Shown piece after piece: positions 24,267 to 31,239 of a DNA stretch of 35,488 bases (position 1 is its first letter; each line of letters starts with the position of its first letter). Made by a program: the position numbers and the translations under genes. The notes beneath the pieces are model-generated. The model was not told the DNA's origin. It saw only the letters and a list, made by a program, of their open reading frames with translations, and ran no database searches. The DNA is taken from contig CAKROW010000024.1 of the NCBI GenBank assembly GCA_934373235.1, forward strand, positions 1 through 35,488. Direction: 5' to 3'. The DNA comes from an uncultured Blautia sp. (GTDB taxonomy: Bacteria > Bacillota > Clostridia > Lachnospirales > Lachnospiraceae).

Positions 24267-24806
24267 TACAGTATATTCATGGAACCTGGAAGAATTCCGT
24301 TCCGGCTGGCTTCCTGAAACATATATCAGGCTACGGTGCGTACAGGCAGAATGTACGGTTATCTTTGGTCAGTGAGCAGTATTTAACCATATCATATCAA
24401 AGCGATGCTCTTATTTTGCTTTTCTGTATGTTCATGAACATGTTTGTCAAAACAACTGCGTTCATATAAATAAGTCCGGGGGTATCCTGTGTACGCGTAG
24501 AACTCCGCTTTCAGAACTGACCTGCGCTGTCCGGAAATCGACAGCAGAATTCTTCTTTCTCAACATTCTTTCTCTTCTGTTTGTCTTATTCTAACAAAAA
24601 ATGCGGTAAATTACAAGGTAACATAAGAACATTTCGCTCTACATTTTTCGACACCTTTTGCAACAGAGCTTCCTGTGAAAGACCTTGTATGGCAGTCTGG
24701 TAACATATTCTGCCTTTTTCTCTTAACTCATAATTATAACACATCTCAAGTCCAATTCCCATTTGTTACTAAAAAACCACAAAGTCATTCTCCCGGATCT
24801 TTCTGC
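24267..24806. other. Gene-poor intergenic region
   Basis: I see no credible gene here. It holds a 14-bp palindrome ATGTTCATGAACAT (24428-24441), a small hairpin GCTGTC/GACAGC (24526-24545), and on the minus strand an extended -10 TGTTATAAT (TATAAT as complement of 24733-24738) with no clear -35. Downstream of that minus-strand -10, ACAAGGT and ACCTTGT could close a folded RNA, followed by a T run. An 84-codon frame at 24215-24469 starts inside the terminator and looks spurious. Confidence 0.4.
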
Positions 24807-24812
24807 TATAAT
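24807..24812 (+). promoter_or_regulatory. Extended -10 element upstream of the secreted Ig-like protein gene
   Basis: TGCTATAAT (TATAAT at 24807-24812) is an extended -10; the -35 at 17-18 bp is poor. The leader to the ATG is about 65 nt. Confidence 0.45.
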
Positions 24813-24882
24813 AATAGATATAAGAAATAAGCCTGTTGTTTTGCTTCCACCACAATATTGTTATATGAAAGGAGAGATTACT

Positions 24883-25539
24883 ATGTATAAACACAAAACC
24901 AGACATGGCAGAATGATTTTTTTCCTGATCCTCTTTACAGCAATCCTGTTACTGATTCCCCAGAACACCCATGCCCAGAGCAAAGGCTCTGCCAGACAAA
25001 AAACTGTGGCAGCTTTCCGTTCCTCCAAAACCACGCTGCGGGCCGGTTCCAAAGTTACCATCCGTTCCCTCATCACTCTGAAAGGCGGTAAAAATCTCAC
25101 TATCAAAAAAGCAAAATCCAGCAATCCTTCCGTGCTGGCAGTTTCCGGTAATTATCTGATCCCGAAGAAAAAAGGTACTGCCACAGTCACTGCTACCCTG
25201 AACGGAGTCCGCCGAAAGATAACTGTCACAGTATCCTCTTCCACTCCTTCACCTAAGGATTTAAAAATCCGTGTTGTTGGTATCAAATATAAACCTGACA
25301 GCATGAAAACCTACTATACCCTGAAATTTACCAATACCTCCTCACGCACCATCACCACTGCCAAAGTCCGGATCGTCACAGGCTCCGGTATTTACGACCA
25401 GATGTACTGGACCAAAAATCTGAAGCTGAACCTGAAACCCGGTAAATCCACAACCAAAACATGCTTTATCCAGAATATGGTTCAGGCTCCGGATAAAAGT
25501 GATATTTTCCCTAAATGTCTGAAACTCAGTTGGAAATAG
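24883..25539 (+). CDS. Secreted protein with a bacterial Ig-like domain
   Basis: A 218-residue predicted secreted protein of unknown role. A signal peptide is clear: basic MYKHKTRHGR, a hydrophobic core FFLILFTAILLLI, then a probable cleavage after THA near residue 32. Residues ~45-110 look like a BIG2-type domain, with the ITLKGGK, SSNPSVLAVSG and KKKGTATVTATLNG pattern seen in listerial and clostridial surface proteins. The rest (~118-218) is a second beta-rich domain with TYYTLKFTNTSSRTITTAKV that I do not recognise. There is no LPXTG or transmembrane anchor. GGAG lies 8 bases before ATG 24883; the frame is open further upstream but would add a non-secretory 40 residues across the promoter. 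Confidence 0.8.
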   Translation: MYKHKTRHGRMIFFLILFTAILLLIPQNTHAQSKGSARQKTVAAFRSSKTTLRAGSKVTIRSLITLKGGKNLTIKKAKSSNPSVLAVSGNYLIPKKKGTATVTATLNGVRRKITVTVSSSTPSPKDLKIRVVGIKYKPDSMKTYYTLKFTNTSSRTITTAKVRIVTGSGIYDQMYWTKNLKLNLKPGKSTTKTCFIQNMVQAPDKSDIFPKCLKLSWK

Positions 25540-25584
25540 CAGATATCCGAACCGGCAGACACAGATCTCTTCATCATGGAAAAC

Positions 25585-27432
25585 TCAGCTTTCCCGAAAG
25601 ATTTCAAGGAATCTTTCCCCGTATTTTTCAAATTTATATTTACCTACGCCGGTAACTGTCAGCATGGCTTCCTGGTCTTTGGGTTTTATCATGCACATAT
25701 GTACCAGGGTTTTGTCAGAAAATACAATATAGGGCGGCACCTTTTCATCTCTGGCGATCTCAGCACGCAGGGCACGGAGCTTCTGGAAAACCGGTTCGTC
25801 CCTCTCCCCAAGCTCTCCTGCTGAAAGTCTGGTCAGGCTGCCCTTCTTTTCCTTCGCAGTTTTTTTCTTCCTGATCCCGGATGGGTCATCTTTGCTGAGC
25901 TTCATTATCAGCTCTCCATCCGGCTCCAGAAGTTCCATGGATTTGCCTGTAAGCTTCACAATATTATATCCGTCATCTGAAAGCTTCAGATATTCCCGGA
26001 TCAGCATAAAGTTAAATATCTGTCTCAGCCTGTAAAGAGGAACTGCCTTACAGGAGCCATAGGCCGGATTTTCTGTCATGTGGTACTGGCGCAGCTTCGC
26101 AGTATCTGCCCCTCTTAAAGTATCCAGGATCACAGTCACACCATATCTCTGACCAGATGAGCTTACACAGTCCAGAATGGAAACAGCCTGTTCTGTCACA
26201 TCTTTTTCCTCAAATTCTGTCTGACAGTTGCTGCAGTTACCACAGTATCCTGTTCCATATTCCCCGAAATACCGGAGGATATAATCCCGCAGACAGTCAT
26301 GGGTAAAACAGTAAAACGTCATTTTACGCAGGCGTTCCTGATCCCGCTCCTGCACAAAACGCCTTGTCATCTCATCAAGCTCCTGATCATCCTGGCTGTT
26401 TTCGATCATATACCGGTTTGTCACAACATCCTGGCCGCTGTAGAGAAGGATACAGTCGGAGGCTTCACCATCACGTCCTGCACGCCCGGCCTCCTGGTAA
26501 TAGCTCTCCATGTTTTTCGGCATATTATAGTGGATCACATAACGCACATCTGACTTGTCGATCCCCATTCCAAAAGCATTGGTGGCAACCATGATCCTGC
26601 ACCGGTCATAGATAAAGTCATCCTGGTTCTGTCTTCTCTCCTCATCAGAAAGCCCTGCATGGTATCTGGTTACGGAGGAGCCGTCTTTCAGGAGTTTCTC
26701 ACATACATCCTCCACAAGCTTCCTTGTAAGGCAGTAGACTATACCGCTTTCATCCTGATGTGAGGAAACATACTCCCGAACTGCCCGGTATTTATCCCTT
26801 GGAGCCTTCACCTCAAAGAAAAGATTCTCCCTGTCAAAACCTGTGGTTGTCACCATAGGAGACTGAAGCTCCAGAAGCTGTGCAATATCCCCCTGCACTT
26901 CCTTTGTGGCAGTTGCAGTAAATGCTCCTACCACCGGTCTCGCCGGAAGGCAGTGGATAAACTGTGAGATCTTCAGATAGCTTGGCCTGAAATCCTGACC
27001 CCATTGGGATACACAGTGCGCCTCATCCACTGCGATCATGGAAATCCTGGCCTGCCTGGCAAAATCCAGAAACACATCTGTCATAAGCCGCTCCGGTGCC
27101 ACATAGATGATCGGATATTTTCCGGCTTTCGCATAGCGAAGAGCAGTGTAATACTGCCCCTGTGTCAGGGAACTGTTCAGATATGCAGCGGAAATTCCCG
27201 CCTGGTTCAGACTTCGCACCTGATCCTTCATAAGAGATATTAACGGGGAGATCACCAGAGTGATCCCGGGAAACATCAGCGCAGGCACCTGATAACACAG
27301 GGATTTTCCTGCTCCTGTAGGCATCACGGATAAAACATCCCTGCCTGAGAGAAGTGCATCTATGACAGACTCCTGTCCTTTTCTGAACGTGTCGTACCCG
27401 AAATGGGTTTTTAGAATTTCCTGTTTTGTCAT
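25585..27432 (-). CDS. recQ: ATP-dependent DNA helicase RecQ
   Basis: A 3'-5' DNA helicase for recombinational repair. It has 615 residues from ATG 27432 (a TTG at 27459 is a less likely start). Motifs: FRKGQ, Walker A MPTGAGKS (~36-43), DEAHCVSQWGQDFRPSY, FTATAT, the second RecA domain with NAFGMGIDKSDVRYVIHY and QEAGRAGRDG, then the RecQ zinc cluster with FYCFTHDC and CGNCSNC, and a winged-helix region. The HRDC domain covers about the last 80 residues (FQKLRALRAEIA, LTVTGVGKYKFEKYG). It is convergent with the secreted Ig-like protein gene, with only 45 bp between stops. Confidence 0.94.
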   Translation of the reverse strand: MTKQEILKTHFGYDTFRKGQESVIDALLSGRDVLSVMPTGAGKSLCYQVPALMFPGITLVISPLISLMKDQVRSLNQAGISAAYLNSSLTQGQYYTALRYAKAGKYPIIYVAPERLMTDVFLDFARQARISMIAVDEAHCVSQWGQDFRPSYLKISQFIHCLPARPVVGAFTATATKEVQGDIAQLLELQSPMVTTTGFDRENLFFEVKAPRDKYRAVREYVSSHQDESGIVYCLTRKLVEDVCEKLLKDGSSVTRYHAGLSDEERRQNQDDFIYDRCRIMVATNAFGMGIDKSDVRYVIHYNMPKNMESYYQEAGRAGRDGEASDCILLYSGQDVVTNRYMIENSQDDQELDEMTRRFVQERDQERLRKMTFYCFTHDCLRDYILRYFGEYGTGYCGNCSNCQTEFEEKDVTEQAVSILDCVSSSGQRYGVTVILDTLRGADTAKLRQYHMTENPAYGSCKAVPLYRLRQIFNFMLIREYLKLSDDGYNIVKLTGKSMELLEPDGELIMKLSKDDPSGIRKKKTAKEKKGSLTRLSAGELGERDEPVFQKLRALRAEIARDEKVPPYIVFSDKTLVHMCMIKPKDQEAMLTVTGVGKYKFEKYGERFLEIFRES

Positions 27433-27479
27433 AAAAAATCTTTCTGTCCTTTCTGTCAAAATCTCAAATTCTGGTGTAT

Positions 27480-27508
27480 GTTCTATCTTAACACCATGGA
27501 ACTGTAAA
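27480..27508 (-). promoter_or_regulatory. Probable recQ promoter
   Basis: Minus strand: -35 TTTACA (complement of 27503-27508), 17-bp spacer, -10 TAGAAC (complement of 27480-27485). The start is about 40 bp upstream of ATG 27432. Confidence 0.4.
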
Positions 27509-27520
27509 ATCCAGCATAAG

Positions 27521-27551
27521 AAAAACTCCTGCTTATCGGAACAATGCAGGA
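27521..27551 (-). terminator. Second terminator of the BMC-region transcript
   Basis: On the minus strand TCCTGC and GCAGGA (27546-27551 and 27527-27532) form a 6-bp stem with a 13-nt loop, followed by GTTTTTC. It is weaker than the hairpin at 27574-27613 and acts as a backup just before the recQ promoter. Confidence 0.45.
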
Positions 27552-27573
27552 TAATTTACAATAACATAAGAAA

Positions 27574-27613
27574 TCCCCTTCTCCGTGTCCTATCTTTTAC
27601 ACAGAGAAAGGGA
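27574..27613 (-). terminator. Main terminator after the kinase gene
   Basis: A 15-bp stem with two G-U pairs: minus-strand TCCCTTTCTCTGTGT (complement of 27599-27613) and ACACGGAGAAGGGGA (complement of 27574-27588), a 10-nt loop, then TTTCTT. It lies 20 bp after the kinase stop codon. Confidence 0.75.
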
Positions 27614-27633
27614 AATATTAATCTGTATTTATT

Positions 27634-28722
27634 TTATCTGTACTTATCTACAATGGCTTTCATCTGTGGAAGCTTCTGCTCCATGTCCCAAACCAGCTTA
27701 AACTGTGTTCTGCACCGATCCAGATTATGGCCTTCCCGATGTATGCGGAAATAGTGATCTCCCTCCAGATAGTCTGTAAGAAAACGGATTCCGCACTCAA
27801 AAGTCATAAGAACAGCTCCCATGGGAAGCATATCAAGTTCCGTATCTGTCAGCGCCCCGCCGCAGCCTTCTGTAAAGCCTCTGGTATAGGTCTCATAAAG
27901 CCTCAGATCACAGGAAACTTTTGACAGATCCTTTTCATCCTCTGCAGCAGTACTTGCGCCAAAACGGATAGAATCCCCAAAATCATTCACTGATAATCCC
28001 GGCATCACCGTATCCAGGTCGATCACACAGATAGCTTTGCCTGTGGCGTTGTCAAACATAACATTATTTAACTTGGTATCATTATGTGTAACACGGAGAG
28101 GAAGTTTTCCCCCGGTCTGCATATCCCAGAGAACATGGGAAAGTTCTTCCCGTTCAAATGCAAAATCTATCTCACGCTGTACCTGTGCCGCCCTGCCACA
28201 GCGGTCTTCTCTTACAGCTTTTCTCAGCTTTTCCATACGATCCGGAGTATTGTGAAAATCCTTTATGGTCTCATGAAGAGTTTCTGCCGGATAATCTGCC
28301 AGCATTCTCTGGAAATGTCCGAAAGCTACTGCACTTTCGTAAAAGTCCTCCTGGCTTCTTACCTGATCATAAGTTGCGGCATTTTCAATAAACAGATAGG
28401 TTCTCCAGTACTGGCCTTCTTCATCCACATAATATGGTCTACCTTCTCTGTCAGGCACAATGTTCAGAGTTTCCCTCTCCGGGTCGCCCCCTTTTTCCAG
28501 AATCTTTCTGCGTATCCAGGATGTGACGCCTTCAATATTCTCCATAAGTTCCACAGGCTTTGTAAATATCTCCTTGTTCATCTTCTGAAGGATATAGTGC
28601 TTCCCTGTATCATAAGTAAGCCGGTATGTCTCATTGATATGCCCACTTCCAAAAGGAATGCACTCTGTCAGATTTCCCTTAAAATCAAAGTCCCGAATCG
28701 TCTCTCTTAATTCCTGATCCAT
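27634..28722 (-). CDS. Aminoglycoside-phosphotransferase-fold kinase, N-acetylhexosamine 1-kinase-like
   Basis: A small-molecule kinase of 362 residues with the APH/choline-kinase fold: NETYRLTYDTGKHYILQKMN in the N-lobe, the catalytic loop THNDTKLNNVMFD (HxDxxxxN, near 215-227), and the metal site VIDLDTV (~235). The combination resembles NahK-type anomeric kinases that phosphorylate GlcNAc or GalNAc at C1; the substrate is inferred only. I start at ATG 28722, which has GAGG 9 bases upstream; the ATG five codons earlier (28737) contains that GAGG within its own coding sequence and has no site of its own. It follows the pduO-like gene with 35 bp between and is last in the series. Confidence 0.8.
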   Translation of the reverse strand: MDQELRETIRDFDFKGNLTECIPFGSGHINETYRLTYDTGKHYILQKMNKEIFTKPVELMENIEGVTSWIRRKILEKGGDPERETLNIVPDREGRPYYVDEEGQYWRTYLFIENAATYDQVRSQEDFYESAVAFGHFQRMLADYPAETLHETIKDFHNTPDRMEKLRKAVREDRCGRAAQVQREIDFAFEREELSHVLWDMQTGGKLPLRVTHNDTKLNNVMFDNATGKAICVIDLDTVMPGLSVNDFGDSIRFGASTAAEDEKDLSKVSCDLRLYETYTRGFTEGCGGALTDTELDMLPMGAVLMTFECGIRFLTDYLEGDHYFRIHREGHNLDRCRTQFKLVWDMEQKLPQMKAIVDKYR

Positions 28723-28757
28723 CTCATAAAACCTCATTCAGAATACTTAAACCATAC

Positions 28758-29735
28758 TCAGCCAGACTGTGCCAGTCCGGACAGTTCCATAGTTGACATC
28801 CTTACTGCCACAGATGTATAGGCTTTTTTCATGGCAACATCAAAGCTTACCAGAAAAGCGCCATCCATCACATGGACCGCAATTGGATTTCCCTCCGGTC
28901 CACAGACAGCGATCACCGCCTGTTTGCCTCTGCGCAGCGCCTCCTGCTCTATCTTTTCAATCAGCTTCTTGGCACCGTCCAGGGTGATACGTCCCTGAAT
29001 TCCCATACGTCTGAGAACTTCCTGAATCATAGCTGTATTCATCTGAGAACTGTTTTCATTCTGATCCATTGACCCTGCTCCTGCCAAACTGATATTTTTA
29101 CCTGCACTCTCCTGTGTTTTGGAAATCTCTGTTTTCTCCAGGCTGCCAGATCCCATACTGCTTCCATCTGCATACCGATCCTCCACAGCAGCTTTCTCAG
29201 GCACCTCTGTAGCTTTCTCAGCCTTCTGCCTGTTCTCTGTCATATCTGCATATTCAGCCAGTACATAAAAATAATCGCACAGCCGGTTCATATACTTCTT
29301 GGTACCTGTATCCGTACCGAACTTCACACTCACTGCTGCCAGCTCTCTCTCCGCACGTCTTGCCACTGCACGGGTCACATTGATCTGTGCGGAAAGCCTG
29401 CTGCTTCCCGGAAGGACCTGCTCTCCTGCCGCCGGAAGTATTTCTTCCATCCGGTCGATCTCCTCCTCCAGGAGCTCAGTCCGGTCATCCCCAATCTTAT
29501 ACTCTCTGTTATATGGATCCTCAATTCCCTCCATAACACGGATCAGCGTCCTCTGGATCTTTTCCAGAACCCGCACAACATCCCCGTCCGCGATCATACA
29601 CTTCACAAGCCCGATATTACTGGAAAGCTCATCCACCGCCCCCACCAGCCGAACCCGGTCATCAGACTTGGATATATTCTTCGTATGCACAAGGTTCGTA
29701 GTCCCCTTGTCTCCACCCTTCGTATAAATACTCAT
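28758..29735 (-). CDS. pduO: PduO-type cob(I)alamin adenosyltransferase with a shortened PduO C-terminal domain
   Basis: Adds the adenosyl group to cob(I)alamin to make coenzyme B12. It has 325 residues from ATG 29735 (GAGAGGTG 6 bases upstream). Residues 1-~165 are the PduO-type transferase: SIYTKGGDKGTTNLV, DDRVRLVGAVDELSSNIG, then the conserved RLSAQINVTRAVARRAEREL and MNRLCDYFYVLAEYAD. Residues ~170-235 form a Ser/Glu/Ala/Lys-rich linker. Residues ~240-325 match the start of the HbpS/GlcG-like (DUF336) domain: LDGAKKLIEKIEQEALRRG, DGAFLVSFDVAMKKAYTSVAVRMST. The frame stops at LAQSG, where this domain usually continues about 50 residues, so the domain is truncated. It is preceded by a 284-bp gap. 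Confidence 0.85.
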   Translation of the reverse strand: MSIYTKGGDKGTTNLVHTKNISKSDDRVRLVGAVDELSSNIGLVKCMIADGDVVRVLEKIQRTLIRVMEGIEDPYNREYKIGDDRTELLEEEIDRMEEILPAAGEQVLPGSSRLSAQINVTRAVARRAERELAAVSVKFGTDTGTKKYMNRLCDYFYVLAEYADMTENRQKAEKATEVPEKAAVEDRYADGSSMGSGSLEKTEISKTQESAGKNISLAGAGSMDQNENSSQMNTAMIQEVLRRMGIQGRITLDGAKKLIEKIEQEALRRGKQAVIAVCGPEGNPIAVHVMDGAFLVSFDVAMKKAYTSVAVRMSTMELSGLAQSG

Positions 29736-29950
29736 AAGGTGCACCTCTCAAACCATTTTCTAAAAAAATTTCTCCGATCTTCTTTTAACAACCCTCAACC
29801 ATCAGACAGGCACTTGTCAGAATCCATCCCCGTCACACCATCAACGTTAAATACTTCCGCCAACTTTCCAGCATCCCCTTCCGCCTCCTCAACAACCAGG
29901 CGTCCGGCTCCAGGTCAGTTTCTTCCCGTCTTTCACAGTCAAGCACTCTT

Positions 29951-29996
29951 AAAAAAAGCCCGAAGGGTGTGCAGAGGGTCCGGGGCTTCGGACCCT
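29951..29996 (-). terminator. Hairpin with T run, possible pseudoknot terminator/attenuator
   Basis: Minus strand: AGGGTCCG (complement of 29989-29996) pairs with CGGACCCT (complement of 29975-29982), 8 bp, with the 6-nt loop AAGCCC. Thirteen bases later GGGCTT (complement of 29956-29961) is exactly complementary to that whole loop and runs into TTTTT. The loop can either form a pseudoknot or serve as one arm of an alternative terminator stem. CCGAAG/CTTCGG is a further competing pair. Confidence 0.5.
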
Positions 29997-30018
29997 TTGC
30001 GATTTCCCTTTGCGATTT
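29993..30018. repeat. Perfect 13-bp tandem duplication
   Basis: CCCTTTGCGATTT occurs twice head to tail (29993-30005 and 30006-30018). The first copy overlaps the outer arm of the adjacent hairpin, and the second ends 11 bp from the pduQ-like stop codon. Confidence 0.9.
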
Positions 30019-30028
30019 TCATCATCTA

Positions 30029-31180
30029 TCAAAATGACCACAATTTTGTATAAATCTTCACAATATCCTCTTTCTTCGGCACCCGGGGATTTGCTGCTGT
30101 ACAAGCATCTGCCAGAGCCATATCTGCCATCTTATCAATAGCTGCAAAATAAGCATCTGGTGTGATCGTCTTCATCTCCTCGATCGTAAGCGGAATATTC
30201 ATCTCCTTCTGCATAAACTGGATCCAGTTTACCAGGGATCTTACGCTCATAACCTCGTTATAATTGCTAAGTCCCAGAAGATGTGCAATATCAGAATATC
30301 TCTTCACTGCCGGAAGATATTCTTTCTGGCTTCTGCTTCGCTTGTTGATATTGGCATTATACTCAACAATATGGGGAAGAAGCATTGCATTGGCTCTTCC
30401 ATGAGGAATATGGAAGATAGCGCCCAACTGATGAGCCATACTGTGTGTGATTCCAAGTCCTGCGGAGTTAAAGGAAAGACCTGCCATACAGGATGCTACG
30501 TGCATCTTCTGTCTTGCATGCATATCATTACCATCAACATATGCACGGTAAAGGAATACACCACAGATCTCAATGGCTTTCTCTGCAAGAGCAGATGTAA
30601 ACTCATTATGGTTAATACTTACATAGGACTCAATGGCATGTGTCAGTACATCCATTCCGGTATCTGCTGTAATAGCAGGAGGAACACTTCTTACCAGCTC
30701 TGCGGAAAGAATTGCCTCATCTGCTGTCAGGCTTTCTGAGATCAGCGGATATTTCACATGAGCGTCTGTATCATTTACAACGGCAAAGGATGTAACCTCT
30801 GAACCAGTACCACTGGTTGTAGGAATGGCGATCAGGCCAACCTTTCCGTAATTATTGATCTTCAGTGCAAACTCACGGATAGCCTTGGACGAATCAATAG
30901 CAGAACCACCGCCAACTGCAACGATAGCCTCCGGCTGATACTCCAGGAATTTTTTAACGCCTTCTGCGATCTTTCCAACCGGTGCATCCGGTACAACATC
31001 GCAGAAAATATCAAACTCCTTGTCGCCTGCCCTTAAAGGTTCTGTGATCAGGTCGATCATCTTGCTTTTTACAACAAAGGGGTCTGTGATGACAAGTACT
31101 CTTTTATAAGGAATTTTTTTCAGTCGATCCAGAGAATCCTCTCCGAAATGTACGACTGTTTTCATTTCAAATGTGTTCAT
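30029..31180 (-). CDS. pduQ: Iron-containing alcohol dehydrogenase, PduQ-like 1-propanol dehydrogenase
   Basis: A group III, Fe-dependent, NAD-linked alcohol dehydrogenase of 383 residues. It has the nucleotide-binding AIVAVGGGSAIDSSKAI (~88-104), IPTTSGTGSEVTSFAVV (~135), and the metal site DTGMDVLTHAIESYVS with HSMAHQLGAIFHIPHGRANAMLLPH, so the Asp and His ligands are present. In pdu operons such enzymes reduce propionaldehyde to 1-propanol and regenerate NAD+ inside the compartment. The protein lacks the long N-terminal extension found in lactaldehyde reductase fusions. The substrate, propionaldehyde rather than lactaldehyde, is inferred from the neighbours. Confidence 0.82.
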   Translation of the reverse strand: MNTFEMKTVVHFGEDSLDRLKKIPYKRVLVITDPFVVKSKMIDLITEPLRAGDKEFDIFCDVVPDAPVGKIAEGVKKFLEYQPEAIVAVGGGSAIDSSKAIREFALKINNYGKVGLIAIPTTSGTGSEVTSFAVVNDTDAHVKYPLISESLTADEAILSAELVRSVPPAITADTGMDVLTHAIESYVSINHNEFTSALAEKAIEICGVFLYRAYVDGNDMHARQKMHVASCMAGLSFNSAGLGITHSMAHQLGAIFHIPHGRANAMLLPHIVEYNANINKRSRSQKEYLPAVKRYSDIAHLLGLSNYNEVMSVRSLVNWIQFMQKEMNIPLTIEEMKTITPDAYFAAIDKMADMALADACTAANPRVPKKEDIVKIYTKLWSF

Positions 31181-31239
31181 AGAAACTGCTCCTTTTTATC
31201 TTACCAGGCCAAGGGCTCTTTTGTCTGCCTTTCTCTGGC

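Larger units (their letters stand above)
29745..30028 (-). other. Unusual 284-bp gap between the pduQ-like and pduO-like genes
   Basis: This is the only long gap inside the pdu-like series. The minus strand is purine-rich. Its left part has no clear gene: two overlapping minus frames stay open for 35-40 codons (about 29830-29950) but neither has a good start or a product I recognise. The right part has the hairpin/pseudoknot element (29951-29996) and a 13-bp tandem duplication (29993-30018). I looked for a cobalamin riboswitch, as the next gene makes coenzyme B12, and did not find the B12-box consensus. Confidence 0.5.

Noticed and set aside
24215..24469. 84-codon plus-strand frame after the AraC gene
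   Set aside because: It begins inside the terminator hairpin, with no ribosome-binding site and no recognisable sequence.
25596..25617. 8-bp hairpin GAAAGATT/AATCTTTC near the end of recQ as a terminator for the secreted protein gene
   Set aside because: It lies inside the recQ coding sequence and has no T run directly after it; too weak to call.
29745..29990. Cobalamin riboswitch ahead of the pduO-like gene
   Set aside because: I expected one because the gene makes coenzyme B12, but the conserved B12-box and core motifs are not visible on the minus strand.
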